From Osedax frankpressi (Eukaryota; Annelida; Polychaeta; Sabellida; Siboglinidae): a stretch of 64,000 bases of DNA. Under the pieces are notes generated by a model that did not search any database, was not told the origin of the DNA, and was given only the letters and a program-made list of their open reading frames with translations. The stretch covers positions 4,347,871 through 4,411,870 of the forward strand of contig OZ038314.1 of NCBI GenBank assembly GCA_964035775.1, in the 5' to 3' direction. Positions 47,241 to 58,163 of the stretch are shown piece by piece. Every line of letters starts with the position of its first letter. Position 1 is the stretch's first letter. A program made the position numbers and the translations under genes.

Positions 47241-48274
47241 TAGTGTTCAGCTAGTAGTGTTGAGCTAGTAGTGTTGAGCTATTAGTGTTTAGCTAGTAGT
47301 GTTCAGCTAGTATTGTTCAGCTAGTAGTGTTCAGTTAGTAGTGTTCAGCTAGTAGTGTTCAGCTAGTAGTGTTGAGCTAGTAGTGTTCAGTTAGTAGTGT
47401 TCAGCTAGTATTGTTCAGCTAGTAGTGTTCAGTTAGTAGTGTTCAGCTAGTAGTGTTGAGCTAGTAGTGTTCAGTTAGTAGTGTTCAGCTAGTATTGTTC
47501 AGTTAATAGTGTTCAGTTAATAGTGTTGAGTTAGTAGTGTTGAGCTATTAGTGTTTAGCTAGTAGTGTTGAACTAGTAGTGTTCAGCTAGTAGTGTTGGG
47601 CTAGTAGTGTTCAGCTAGTAGTGTTCAGCTAGTAGTGTTCAGCTAGTAGTGTTCAGCTATTAGTGTTGAGCTAGTAGTGTTGAGCTAGTAGTGTTGAGCT
47701 AGTAGTGTTGAGCTAGTAGTATTCAGCTAGTGGTGTTTAGCTAGTAGTGTTGAGTTAATAGTGTTCAGTTAGTAGTGTTCAGCTAGTAGTGTTTAGCTAG
47801 TAGTGTTGAGTTAATAGTGTTCAGTTAGTAGTGTTTAGCTAGTAGTGGTTAGCAAGTAGTGATTAGCTAGTAGTGTTGAGTTAATAGCGTTCAGTTAGTA
47901 GTGTTGAGCTAGTAGTGTTCGGTTAGTAGTGTTTAGCTAGTAGTGTTCAGCTAGTAGTGTTGAGTTAATAGTGTTCAGCCTGTAGTGTTCAGCTAGTAGT
48001 GTTTAGCTAGTAGTGTTTAGCTAGTAGTATTTAGCTATTAGTGTTGAGTTAGTAGTGTTGAGTTAGTAGTGTTGAGCTATTAGTGTTTAGCTAGTAGTGT
48101 TCAGCTAGTAGTGTTCAGCTAGTAGTGTTCAGCTAGTAGTGTTGAGCTAGTAGTGTTTAGCTAGTAGTGTTTAGCTATTAGTGTTGAGTTAGTGGTGTTG
48201 AGTTAGTAGTGTTGAGCTATTAGTGTTTAGCTAGTAGTGTTCAGCTAGTAGTGTTCAGCTAGTAGTGTTCATCT
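47241..48274. repeat. 14-bp minisatellite island in the mosaic
   Basis: About 74 units of the family that borders the histone units, with private variants (GTATTGTTCAG, TAGTGGT). It ends inside a gttcatct unit that merges with the seam repeat. Confidence 0.96.
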
Positions 48275-48370
48275 TCTCACTTGGCCGTAAAAATAGCTGA
48301 AAAAGAATTAACTGTATAATCGCCAATATAACCTTTAGATTCGATGAATTAAATTAATACTATTCGATAG
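48271..48370. repeat. 100-bp seam repeat, copy 2
   Basis: Reverse complement of 42612-42711; here it borders the 14-bp minisatellite. Confidence 0.9.
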
Positions 48371-48394
48371 TACTATAGATGATTCATATTATTA

Positions 48395-48399
<5 letters not shown>

Positions 48400-48453
<54 letters not shown>
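48400..48453. repeat. (TA)n microsatellite
   Basis: About 26 TA units, in the same place relative to the following sequence as the TATATA run before 6,890 in the histone spacer. Confidence 0.95.
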
Positions 48454-48457
<4 letters not shown>

Positions 48458-49168
48458 AATATATTACTATATAGACTTTTATTCTCTATAGTTTTCCGAT
48501 TCAACCATAAATCATCATAATGAAGCATATTGCTATTAATATACATAATCTAATACAAATTTCAGTCATATTATTTAGAATATGGCTATTTAGTATAATC
48601 ATAATCTACTCCCGCATAATTTGAACTAGTATATATATTATTATTATACAAATAATTACATATATATTTATAAATATAAAATAAAGTAAGTCTAAAAAAT
48701 CTAAAAAATAGTTTTAGCTACATATTATTCTCAACAAAGGATGTGACCTAATAGAGTCGTCAACCAGGATAATATCTATTATATTATCATTGTGGTATTC
48801 AATAATGTTGGAAATAAGGCGAATATTCTAAACAGTACATTTTAGCGGTATTCTAATTTATGCAATTTATATGCCTTTAATATTGAGCTGAATAATGAGT
48901 TAGTAATTCCTAAACCACACTTGAACTAACTGCAAGACCTATGTATATAAGAAGTTATTGGAGGTTATTGTGATTTATTATTAAAATTCTTTGTCTCTTT
49001 TTAACTAATTATTTTATTTTCTTTTAATATATATTTATATTCTTTTAATTATAACTTTTATACTATTTATTTTATTAAACCTCGGCTATAAGGCAGCATA
49101 TCTTATATTAACACATTTTTTTAATTAGCTTTCGATAACATCTTTCATAATTATATATATATATTCAG

Positions 49169-49315
49169 AAGAAAAGAAAATAATTTTATACTGGAAATCA
49201 CGGAAAGACAAATTGCAGAATCAAAGAGGAGATACATAAACTAGTCGATAACCAAAAGTCACTAGAATGTGACCAATCACTCTCCAATGACAAATACAAG
49301 TTTGTTGCACCAGTG
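49169..49315. repeat. 145-bp direct repeat with two CCAAT boxes, copy 1
   Basis: Shares ATACTGGAAATCACGGAAA through GTTGCACCAGTG with 49742-49884. Contains CCAAT at 49273-49277 and 49284-49288. TATATAATA follows at 49322-49330, making a promoter-like arrangement before the H3-like frame. Confidence 0.88.
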
Positions 49316-49401
49316 CACCTATATATAATACAACATTTCTCCATCTAATATAGTACTCCTTATCTATAGCAACATTTGTGAATACTCACTCTTGGATTTC
49401 A

Positions 49402-49569
49402 ATGCATGCCTTTGTTCAATTCATGAGATCTCAAAACTATATCCGTTCACGAGCACCACCAGGCGGAATACCTCATGAATACCGAGTCTACAAATCTGCT
49501 ATTCAGCTGAAGCACTGCATAGTTTACGAATCAGAGAAATCAACAACTACCTCATGGTTGTTATTGTAA
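49402..49569 (+). pseudogene. Histone H3-like relic, diverged copy with an open frame
   Basis: From the ATG at 49402, 55 codons stay open (the frame also runs 8 codons further upstream). RSRAPPGGIPHEYR resembles H3 residues 26-42 (RKSAPSTGGVKKPHRYR) with codons lost, and MHAFVQFMR keeps M, Q and R of MARTKQTAR. Later YESEKST can be placed on H3 YQKST. The helices beyond residue 60 are not present. CCAAT boxes and a TATA box lie upstream at promoter spacing. No histone stem-loop is seen downstream. Relic status is clear; the H3 identity is likely but unproven. Confidence 0.4.
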
Positions 49570-49741
49570 CTAATACGGATTTATTGCATGTACATTTAAT
49601 GTTGTACCTGGGAATGTTAATTAAATTAATATGAATTTATGTTTTATATGATTTGTCATATATAATATTTAAAAGTGCACTAAATAGTTAAAAGTGCTAT
49701 TAATAGTTAAATGTGCTAACATTGAACAGAGAATGAACATC

Positions 49742-49884
49742 GAAGAAAAGAATTTGATACTGGAAATCACGGAAACACAAATTGCAGAATCAAAGAGGAG
49801 ATACATAAACTAGTTGATAACCAAAAGTCATTAGAATGTGACCAATCACTCTCCAATGACAAATACAAGTTTGTTGCACCAGTG
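49742..49884. repeat. 145-bp direct repeat with two CCAAT boxes, copy 2
   Basis: Second copy, with CCAAT at 49842-49846 and 49853-49857. It is not followed by a TATA box or a histone-like frame. The 63-codon minus-strand frame across it is a by-product. Confidence 0.88.
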
Positions 49885-51594
49885 TATACGTTAGTCAATG
49901 ATTTAATTGTTAAATCTTGCTCATAAGGGAGTATCAGGATGCTGTCTTTAATAAACATTAATATACATTTATGGAATCAATAATATATATAGAGGTTTTA
50001 TATCATTTCTATAAACCATTCATTATTCACAATGTGCCATTTCTCATTGTTATGTCATTATTCCCCTTTTAATTTGATTATAATCGATTTTCTAGATATA
50101 AATCAATATTTAGTGTAATACAGTTTAATATAGTTTAATGTTTAATCTAAATGAATTAATTCAGATATATAGATAGATAATTAATTAGTGAACGTATATA
50201 GTATAAGATTTAAATAGATAATATTAAATAAACAAATTATCCCAGTTCATTAATTTATATCTTCGATAATTTGAATTTGTGCCAGTCTTGCATTGCTCCA
50301 AAGAGAATTAACAACTTAAAACACAACAATTCCTTTGCTAAAATTGCCACAATTTTTAGTTATCTCAACTCATTTCATAGCTGAAGTTTTGGCATTGCAG
50401 AAAGAGATTCAACGCTCTGTCAATGTTTTTTCCTATCTATTCTATACAAATAAATATATTAATTTAATATTTCAACAAATTACAAACTAGGTTAATAATT
50501 TTGTATCTTATTTTAATAACTCCATAAAAAAAATGTTAAATTAAAATGTTTTAGAATATCAATATTTTAGTTTATATTGATTTTCAATGCAGATTATGTA
50601 TAATTTAACTCACTATTTTATTAAAGTCGTATATATTATCATTTATAATTTGTATATATTAGAATTCAAATAAAAAACAAATTAAATTATTATCTAATTG
50701 TTAAAATTTATTTTAACGAGCTTTTTTACTAATTAATATATCCTAATCTTCCAGAAATATATTGTGCTTTGGTCGAAAGTTATTTCAATATACCAAATAT
50801 ACTGTAGTGGACATAGCAACGTGTAAGGTTAGAACTATGAGGGTATCCAGCCACGTTGATTCAATTAAATAGCTGTTAATCGCACAGATCAACCGCACCA
50901 ACTTAATGCAAATTGCTCGTACTGTTTGTATAATTGTATTTTTACAATTGCATACAATTAAATAATATAAATGTGAGAATCAAAATGAATTAATAATAAA
51001 AAACATGTGCAAATTGATATCAAATTAGTCTATATCTATATTTTATAATAGGTTATATCAAAAAAAGTGGTATGAAATGTAAATCTTGTTTGTCATATTT
51101 ATATTCCCTTTTAGACATTATCTATAAATTGATAAATAGTTGGAATGATGTAAAATGCATTGTCATTAGTTATGATATCGTTATTAAGTGTTGCTTATAA
51201 CATTTCTTTTTAAATATCAATAAATTCATTAGCATAGATAATTAATCATTAATTGTGTAAATTTTCTATGAGATTATGAATTTTAGCTGTTATTTTGTTT
51301 ATAATTAATGAAAAATATTGTAATTGATCTCATATGTACTATGTAATAATGGTGAATAGGTTAATAGTAAAATTATCTTTACTATACAATAACTGAATGG
51401 TTAAAAATACTAGAAAATACTACTTTATTCTTGTATCAATTATATTTAATTGTAACATATTAATTATTATTGTCACATATTTTAATATTCATATATGTAT
51501 TATGCCATATATTCTATTAGTTTAAATAGATAATTTTAATATATATTTATAACTCAATTTATTTTATATCTTGATTTAATTTATTAACTTAGTA
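49885..51594. other. AT-rich sequence without a gene
   Basis: A slightly GC-richer phrase lies at 50800-50920 (GTGGACATAGCAACGTGTAA..). I find no frame or RNA fold that I can support. Confidence 0.65.
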
Positions 51595-51792
51595 TCTCAC
51601 TCACTCGATCACTCAATCACTCACTCACTCATTCACTCATTTACCACTCACTCATTAACTGACTTACTCACTCACTCACTAATTCACTCCTCACTCACTC
51701 ACTCACTCTAACTCACTCATTCACTGACTTACTCACTCACTCAATCACTCAATCACATATTTATCTAATCACACATTAACTCACTCACTCAA
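51595..51792. repeat. (ACTC)n microsatellite
   Basis: Inverted counterpart of the GAGT array at 42726-42968. Confidence 0.95.
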
Positions 51793-51806
51793 GGGAAATA
51801 ACCTCA

Positions 51807-51857
51807 TCTTCTCACTTGGCCGTAACAAAAGCTGAAAAAGAACTAACTGTATACTCG
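51807..51857. repeat. Seam repeat, copy 3 (partial)
   Basis: TCATCTTCTCACTTGGCCGT, then GCTGAAAAAGAACTAACTGT; borders the ACTC array. Confidence 0.88.
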
Positions 51858-52325
51858 TCGTTAATTACATGAGAGATAAGGAGTATTCTGATCCTCAACA
51901 AGTTCATAATTAGATTTAAACAATAGTGTGAAAATTACTAAATGTAAATTAAACCAAAATACTAAAAGAATTATTTTGAAAATTGTAAATAATCAACTAT
52001 TTTTTACTTATGACATTTCTGATATATATTAATATTTATTCAGATTTTATCAGAGGTTAATAATTTGTTCTGCTCTAATTTTCTACTCTCATTTTCTAAT
52101 CTCATTTTTCTACTTTTTTTTCAACAAACGAGTCCTTTTTAGGCCTACCATATTTGACTGTTTATCATCATTCTTTATGTTTTATTTAAATTAATTATAT
52201 ATTATGTAATTAAGTTTAAATAATATTAATTTAGAATTATATGCACTATTTTTTTTTAATATTTTAAAATAACAACAATTTGTATAACTCATGTGTGTGT
52301 TTAATTATATATATTTAAATGTAAG
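51854..52325. repeat. Inverted repeat arm 1-right, with decayed histone 3' end
   Basis: Partner of 41820-42281. On the plus strand: AGAGGTTAATA, a run of T, AGTCCTTTTTAGGCCT at 52131-52146, TACCATATTTGACTGTTTATC, then TTAATTATATATTATGTAAT. The H4 flank reads TACCAAATTTAACTGTTTATC followed by TTAATTGTATATTGTGTAAT. Confidence 0.7.
52131..52146 (+). terminator. Decayed histone stem-loop, right arm
   Basis: AGTCCTTTTTAGGCCT: the loop and most stem positions are kept, with one mismatch, and ACC follows. Context matches the region after H4. Confidence 0.6.
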
Positions 52326-52489
52326 ATATTAATGTATTTATATATTAATATGATTTATTTAAGTATAATGTAATGCATTGATGTAATATAGTAATGTATT
52401 AATATAGTAATATAATATATTAATGTATTCATGTAAAGTATTAATATAATGTATCAATGTATTAATATATTAATGACAGTTAGATAAAA

Positions 52490-52600
52490 GGTAAAGTAAG
52501 TTAGATATTTTGTAAAGTTAAGTTAAATATAAGGTTGAATTAAGTTAGATATAAGGTAAAGTTAAGGTAAGTTAAATTAATTTAAATATAAGTTAGGATT
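52490..52600. repeat. 22-bp minisatellite, inverted short patch
   Basis: About five copies of the reverse complement of the 41365-41719 motif. Confidence 0.85.
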
Positions 52601-52655
52601 TATTATATTATATAATTATTGTTAAATATAATAAGTAATATGTTATTAATCATAG

Positions 52656-53290
52656 TATTATAATTAGATAAATATTGAAAACTAATACTACGACCATAAC
52701 TAAATCACAAACGCTATCGTAATATATAACATTAAATATAATATATCATTACTTATAATGATACCTACAATAATATAATTAATGATAAATATATCTATAA
52801 CTCTTATGATAAATTTTTCAGATTTAGTTATATTTTGGATTTGGTTTGGTATAGATTTGGATTAAGTTATGTTTTGGGGTTAATACAATATAGAGAAATA
52901 TATTAAAGGTAACTCTAAAATAACATCGATTACAGGGCATCACCAAGTCAAAATGAGCTACATTTTTGTATTTGGATATTACGATATATAAAATTAAATA
53001 TATATTTATCTAAACTAATTCAACAAATTATATCGAGTACCGGTTATCAGCCGTTCCTGGATAATTATATGTGAGTAACTCATAAACTACCTCTACTTAT
53101 TCTTAAACGACCTATTACCGGGTCCAAATGAGCTAGATTTTGTATATTAAAAAAATAAGATATGTGTAACTTTATGTATTAATATTGGATAACATATTCA
53201 ATGGAATACCGGGCATCACCGTATCTATAGCATCTAGTATTATTATAAATGGTATATTCATTAGTTTAATTAATTAACAATTATACTACA
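52656..53290. repeat. Inverted repeat arm 2-right
   Basis: Partner of 45903-46557. Its last base (TGTAGTATAA on the minus strand) directly abuts the start of the fourth histone spacer copy. Confidence 0.93.
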
Positions 53291-53902
53291 ATCACCGTAT
53301 ACTTTATCTAGTATAAATTAATTGTATATTGTGTAATTAGTTGAACAATTATATTCTTAATTACGCCGTTCCCTCATTTTATTATAAAATAATTACTGAA
53401 AACAAGGTTCTATAAATTGCTCGATATTAAAGTTATGGTATATACTGATAATATTAGATACATATTACTTTTGATATAATATAACTATTAATTTTATATA
53501 TTACGATTTGAAAAATTAAATATGATAATTCTCCTATATAATAAATATGTATTCACTTATATGTTTTTATCTATCTATTTTAATAAATAATTCAATAAAG
53601 ACATTAGAAACTAAGTAGAATCAGTTATTTGTATATTGAATCTATATGCTAGTGAAATTAAAATCAAATTAATTTTGTTTTAATAATTTCTTTTATTAAA
53701 CTTATTATATGGTAATCCCAAGTTTTATCTAAACAAATATATATATATATATTACGATTCACTTTTTATCAATATAAATGGATTATTAAATACATTTTTA
53801 ATTATTATAAATATATAATCATAGATTTATAATATCAAAAAATAATGAAATGTGAATAAAAATGTGATAAAAACATACTACCAACACAAACTCTCATTGT
53901 TT

Positions 53903-54178
53903 GGTTAGCACCTTATATATATATAATTCATGACTCCGATTGGTTTATTTCAACTAACCGTTAATTATCAAGGTTATAGGATATATTTGCGCGGGTAATG
54001 AAATACGAATTCTAACATCTGATTGGTTATTAAATACAAACAAAGGAAACGGTTAATCTATTCAACTGTTGAAACATTACAAAACACGAAGATTTATATT
54101 ATAAAATGTAAATATGACACGCCAACATCTACCCGTTATATATTCATCTTAATAATTTATTTATCATATATAAACCTT
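53903..54178. promoter_or_regulatory. Promoter-like island, fourth spacer copy
   Basis: Same CCAAT, E2F-like, Myb-like and TATA sites as in unit 3. Confidence 0.45.
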
Positions 54179-56286
54179 TAATTAATAATTATAAAAATAA
54201 AATATTTAATACTTAAAGATAATAGTCTAAACGTACTAGAACATACATAAGTCATGTATTGTGAATATAATATACTACTATGATATACTTTTCCTCCGAT
54301 ATATTTACGTGCGGTTTGTTTAATACGAGCTATAGAAAATAAAATAAAATAATATATATAATAACAAATGCCTAAACAAAATTAAAGCGCAAAGTTATGC
54401 AAGAAATGTGCATATGTTGTCACTTGTCCAAACCCAGTTATTTCAATTTGTATCTATATACAACGACTTTTAACGCATTTATTGTAACTCATTAAACTTA
54501 CAAATTATTGAGTTTATCTTTAGGATATATGGTAATGTATTAATAATAGTAAGGACTAAACGAAATAAAATTAAAGAGTAATTTCTTATATCTATAAATA
54601 AAAATTGAAATTCTGTTGAAATATCTATAATTTTTGATTTAACTTGTTTTCAATATTTAAATTATTAATATTTGTTTCACTAATTTAATTATAATAAATT
54701 AACTATTCATTATTTCGAAGTGTACGTATGCGTATTTACATCAGATATCTATTATGTGTATATTACTATATTACAAATATAAATTAAATTAATTAAATTC
54801 ATTAAATGAGTTGTTTACGATGTAATATAATATTTCTTATATTAATTTTCATAGAGTTTATTAATTTACAGATGTATAATTATTTTAATATTTTATGTAA
54901 AGGTTATCCAAATCTAATTCATTATTATCCAAATCTAATTCAGTAAAATAAACACACATATTTTCTGAATATTGTCAATACATACATATATATGCCCGTT
55001 TAATTATTGCATCTAGTTATATTTAATTATTCGCATATACAATTTAGATATTTAGCATAAATACACATACGTATCTATTTAATATATACACATATTTATA
55101 TAAATATGTATTTAATGTATAGTATATACCTCATATATTAATAATATATATAATACAAAAATACACGAATACATATCAACACATGCCCATACACATAAAC
55201 AAATATATAAGAACACACACACACACATACATTTATATTTGAAATTTCCAATATAATACAGAAAAACTATTAGAAATATAAATTTACAATATGTCTTAAA
55301 TATATATGGTGCATACGAACTACATGTTTACTAAACATATATGATGCATATGAACTACATGTTTTATATTTGATATTTAATATGTATATATATATATCTA
55401 TTAATTTATATAAATATTATTTATACATTCATTGATGTTGCTGCATATTGATTTACCACTTGTATAACATCAATATACAATACTAATAAATCATTTACTG
55501 AATTACTTACATAATATTTACCAATAATATATATTGTATATATTATATTTAATTTATATAGTTATTTATGTATGCTTTATATATAATATATATATATATA
55601 TTAGACTTTAATTCTTCATAGTTTACCGATTCACCCATAAATCAATATAATTCTATTAATAAACATAAGTTATACATATATCAGTCATATTATTAAGAAT
55701 ATACTTTTAGAATTTTTATATTTTATTTTAGAATCAACTACCGTATAATTTGAATTCGCAATTGAAAGGACTATATCCAAACTTTTAACTTGCCTGAATA
55801 AAATAGTGTAATTTATAAATATTATATTTAGATGGTTATATTGTGATTTTATCCATCAAACAAAATTTACTATAATTTGCAACATGTCATTTATTTACCA
55901 TTTAATTAATTAAAAAATGGCACAAATTTAAATCAAATTTGTATACAGTGTTGCTAAATAATATGATCATATACTGGGCCTCATTCTCACATGAGTTATT
56001 ATAGTTTATTAAGGTGATTTATTTTGATAGAAAGAGAAATTTTATTCATTATCTTTGAAATGATTGCAAATTTCCTGATTACAAGTAACGAAAAATGCTT
56101 CTCCTAGAGCGCAACACGTCAACATTATGCTAAAACATTTGTCATGTTAGTGTTCCCGATAACTGTAGAAACACCTTGTATACTATAAGGTACCCCGTAT
56201 ATATAATGCAGTATCCTCTACATCCAACGTAGAACTCCTATATTATATAGCACCAATTCTGAATGCTCATTCGTGGATTTCAACTA

Positions 56287-56457
56287 ATGTCATTGCTCTT
56301 TCAGAATTCTCTTCGTTAGCGAGTGCCACATGGAGGAGTACCTCACGAACACCGAGTCTGTAAATCTCTGCGATTCACCTGAACCACTGTGAGGCCTAAA
56401 CATCATAGAAATCACTGACTACCTAACGGTTGGTATTTTTTACTAATAAAGATATAT
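56287..56457 (+). pseudogene. Decayed histone H3-like relic, fourth spacer copy
   Basis: Same sequence as the unit 3 relic at 30301-30471. Confidence 0.38.
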
Positions 56458-58163
56458 CGCTTACATATATAATGTTGAGCTTGGGAATGTAGGAACAATA
56501 AGTTGGGAACATTTTCTATATTAATTTATGTTTTAAATGATATGTCATATGTAAGATATTATAATATAAATAGGATATATAAAGTGTCAATATGAAACAT
56601 AACATATGTGATACGGTAACTTTTCTAATGTAACTCTTTTTATTAATTAAAATAATGATATAAAAATAAATTTTTAATTATTTGTTATTTATTAAATTGT
56701 TTTAGATAAGTTATTTACTACAAATATATTTTAATAATATATTTAAATATATTTGTTATTTGTAAACTTTTCATTCGATTTAGGTTGTAATAATTAATTC
56801 ATAGAATTGTTTCAGATATTAACACAATGTTTTTTTAGTGTTACGGTGTTAATTGCAGTATTACCGGGGAAATATTCAATGAATATGAGTCATCAACACA
56901 AAACAATTCATCTTGGACTTCGCTATAGTGAGTCGGTTGGCTTTTAACATGATTTGAACTGACTACGAATCTTAGTGGTAAGATTTCTAACTATTACATC
57001 TAAATTAAGTATATAAATGTTATAATTTATAATATATCATTTTGTTGTGAACTGCTTAAAAGCAGTCAAATATTTTTAAAATTAATTTTGCTTTATTATT
57101 TAATTTAGTTATTTCTTGCTAAAGTATTAGATTTTTTATATTCAAAACTTTAAATATTTATTAGAATTTCACTGAACCTGAACATGCATAAGAAACATCA
57201 ACAGATATTCAAGATTCAATAAATACTTCTCAAAATTGAATTAATTAATGAGGTTAGTATGTCTTATAATATTGATTTATTGCAGGCTTTTTCCCAAAAT
57301 AAAAAACGGATCTAATTTGATTGATATATTTATTTTTTTAATTCGGTTGTTTATATTCCATCTTTGCTTTCAATATTTCATGTATATAATTTACATACAA
57401 TTAATAACTAATTAACGTGGCCTTGTAACAATATAAAAAATTAACAAAACATGTGATGAAAGTAAAAATGTCTACAAATTATTACGTATTAAATATTATA
57501 AATAAATGTATATTAAAATTTATAACATACTTAATTAAATATAGGTAAATGTTATATAATCAACACAAAAAATGAATTTGTCCTTCAATAAGATGTCTTT
57601 AATGAGAGAACTTCAAACTTCCTGGTGACCTTGAGATAACTCGTTATGACATTTGATTCAATGACCTCATCTAGCATACAGTAATTGGATTCAACTGCTG
57701 GTTTTGAATTGAATTCACTTTAAATTTATATAATTTTTTTTAACTTCTTAAATATTTTTATTAAATTCATCTAAGATATAGAGAAAATGTATATAAATTA
57801 AATTCTGATTAAATTGATTATTTATATATATACCATAATTGAATAATTTAATAAAATAATATATCATGTAGTATATGAAATTTACCAAAATGTTATTAAT
57901 ATGCATTGCATTTTAATTTAGAAAAGAAATAAGGATACTATCGAGGTATTGGCCAATAAAATTGAGGTAAAATTGCATTCAGACAGAGGTACAATGAAAC
58001 AACTGGAACTGCAAAAGAAGATAATTTAGTTTTTAAGATATTATAAAAAATCAAGTTAAATTTTCAATATTAATATTCGTTTATTATTTTATATTAATAT
58101 AAATTTTAATAAATCGATATTTGATCAAATCTATAAATTAGTTTTTTGTTTTAAATAATTTTT

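Larger units (their letters stand above)
48460..49690. repeat. Old diverged copy of the histone-unit spacer
   Basis: Aligns in parts with 6886-7850 of unit 1: TAGACTTTTATTCT.. against TAGACTTTAATTCT.., CCGATTCAACCATAAATCA, AATTTCAGTCATATTATT, then the TATA/H3-like block, then CTGGGAATGT and AATTTATGTTTTA. The divergence is far greater than between units 1-4, so this piece left the homogenised array long ago. Confidence 0.75.
53291..58163. repeat. Fourth copy of the histone spacer, without H2A and H4
   Basis: Begins in mid-sequence at ATCACCGTATACTTTATC, which corresponds to 4452 in unit 1 and 27305 in unit 3, i.e. about 18 bp past the H4 stem-loop. It then follows unit 3 almost base for base (offset 25,986), sharing all unit 3-specific variants. 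Few private changes were seen (e.g. ATGGTTATATTG near 55,838 and AACGAAAAATG near 56,090). The H2A, H4 and truncated H2A genes of this unit are absent. Confidence 0.95.

Noticed and set aside
49767-49958. 63-codon minus-strand frame
   Set aside because: It overlies a duplicated non-coding block with CCAAT boxes; the first copy of the block does not keep the frame.
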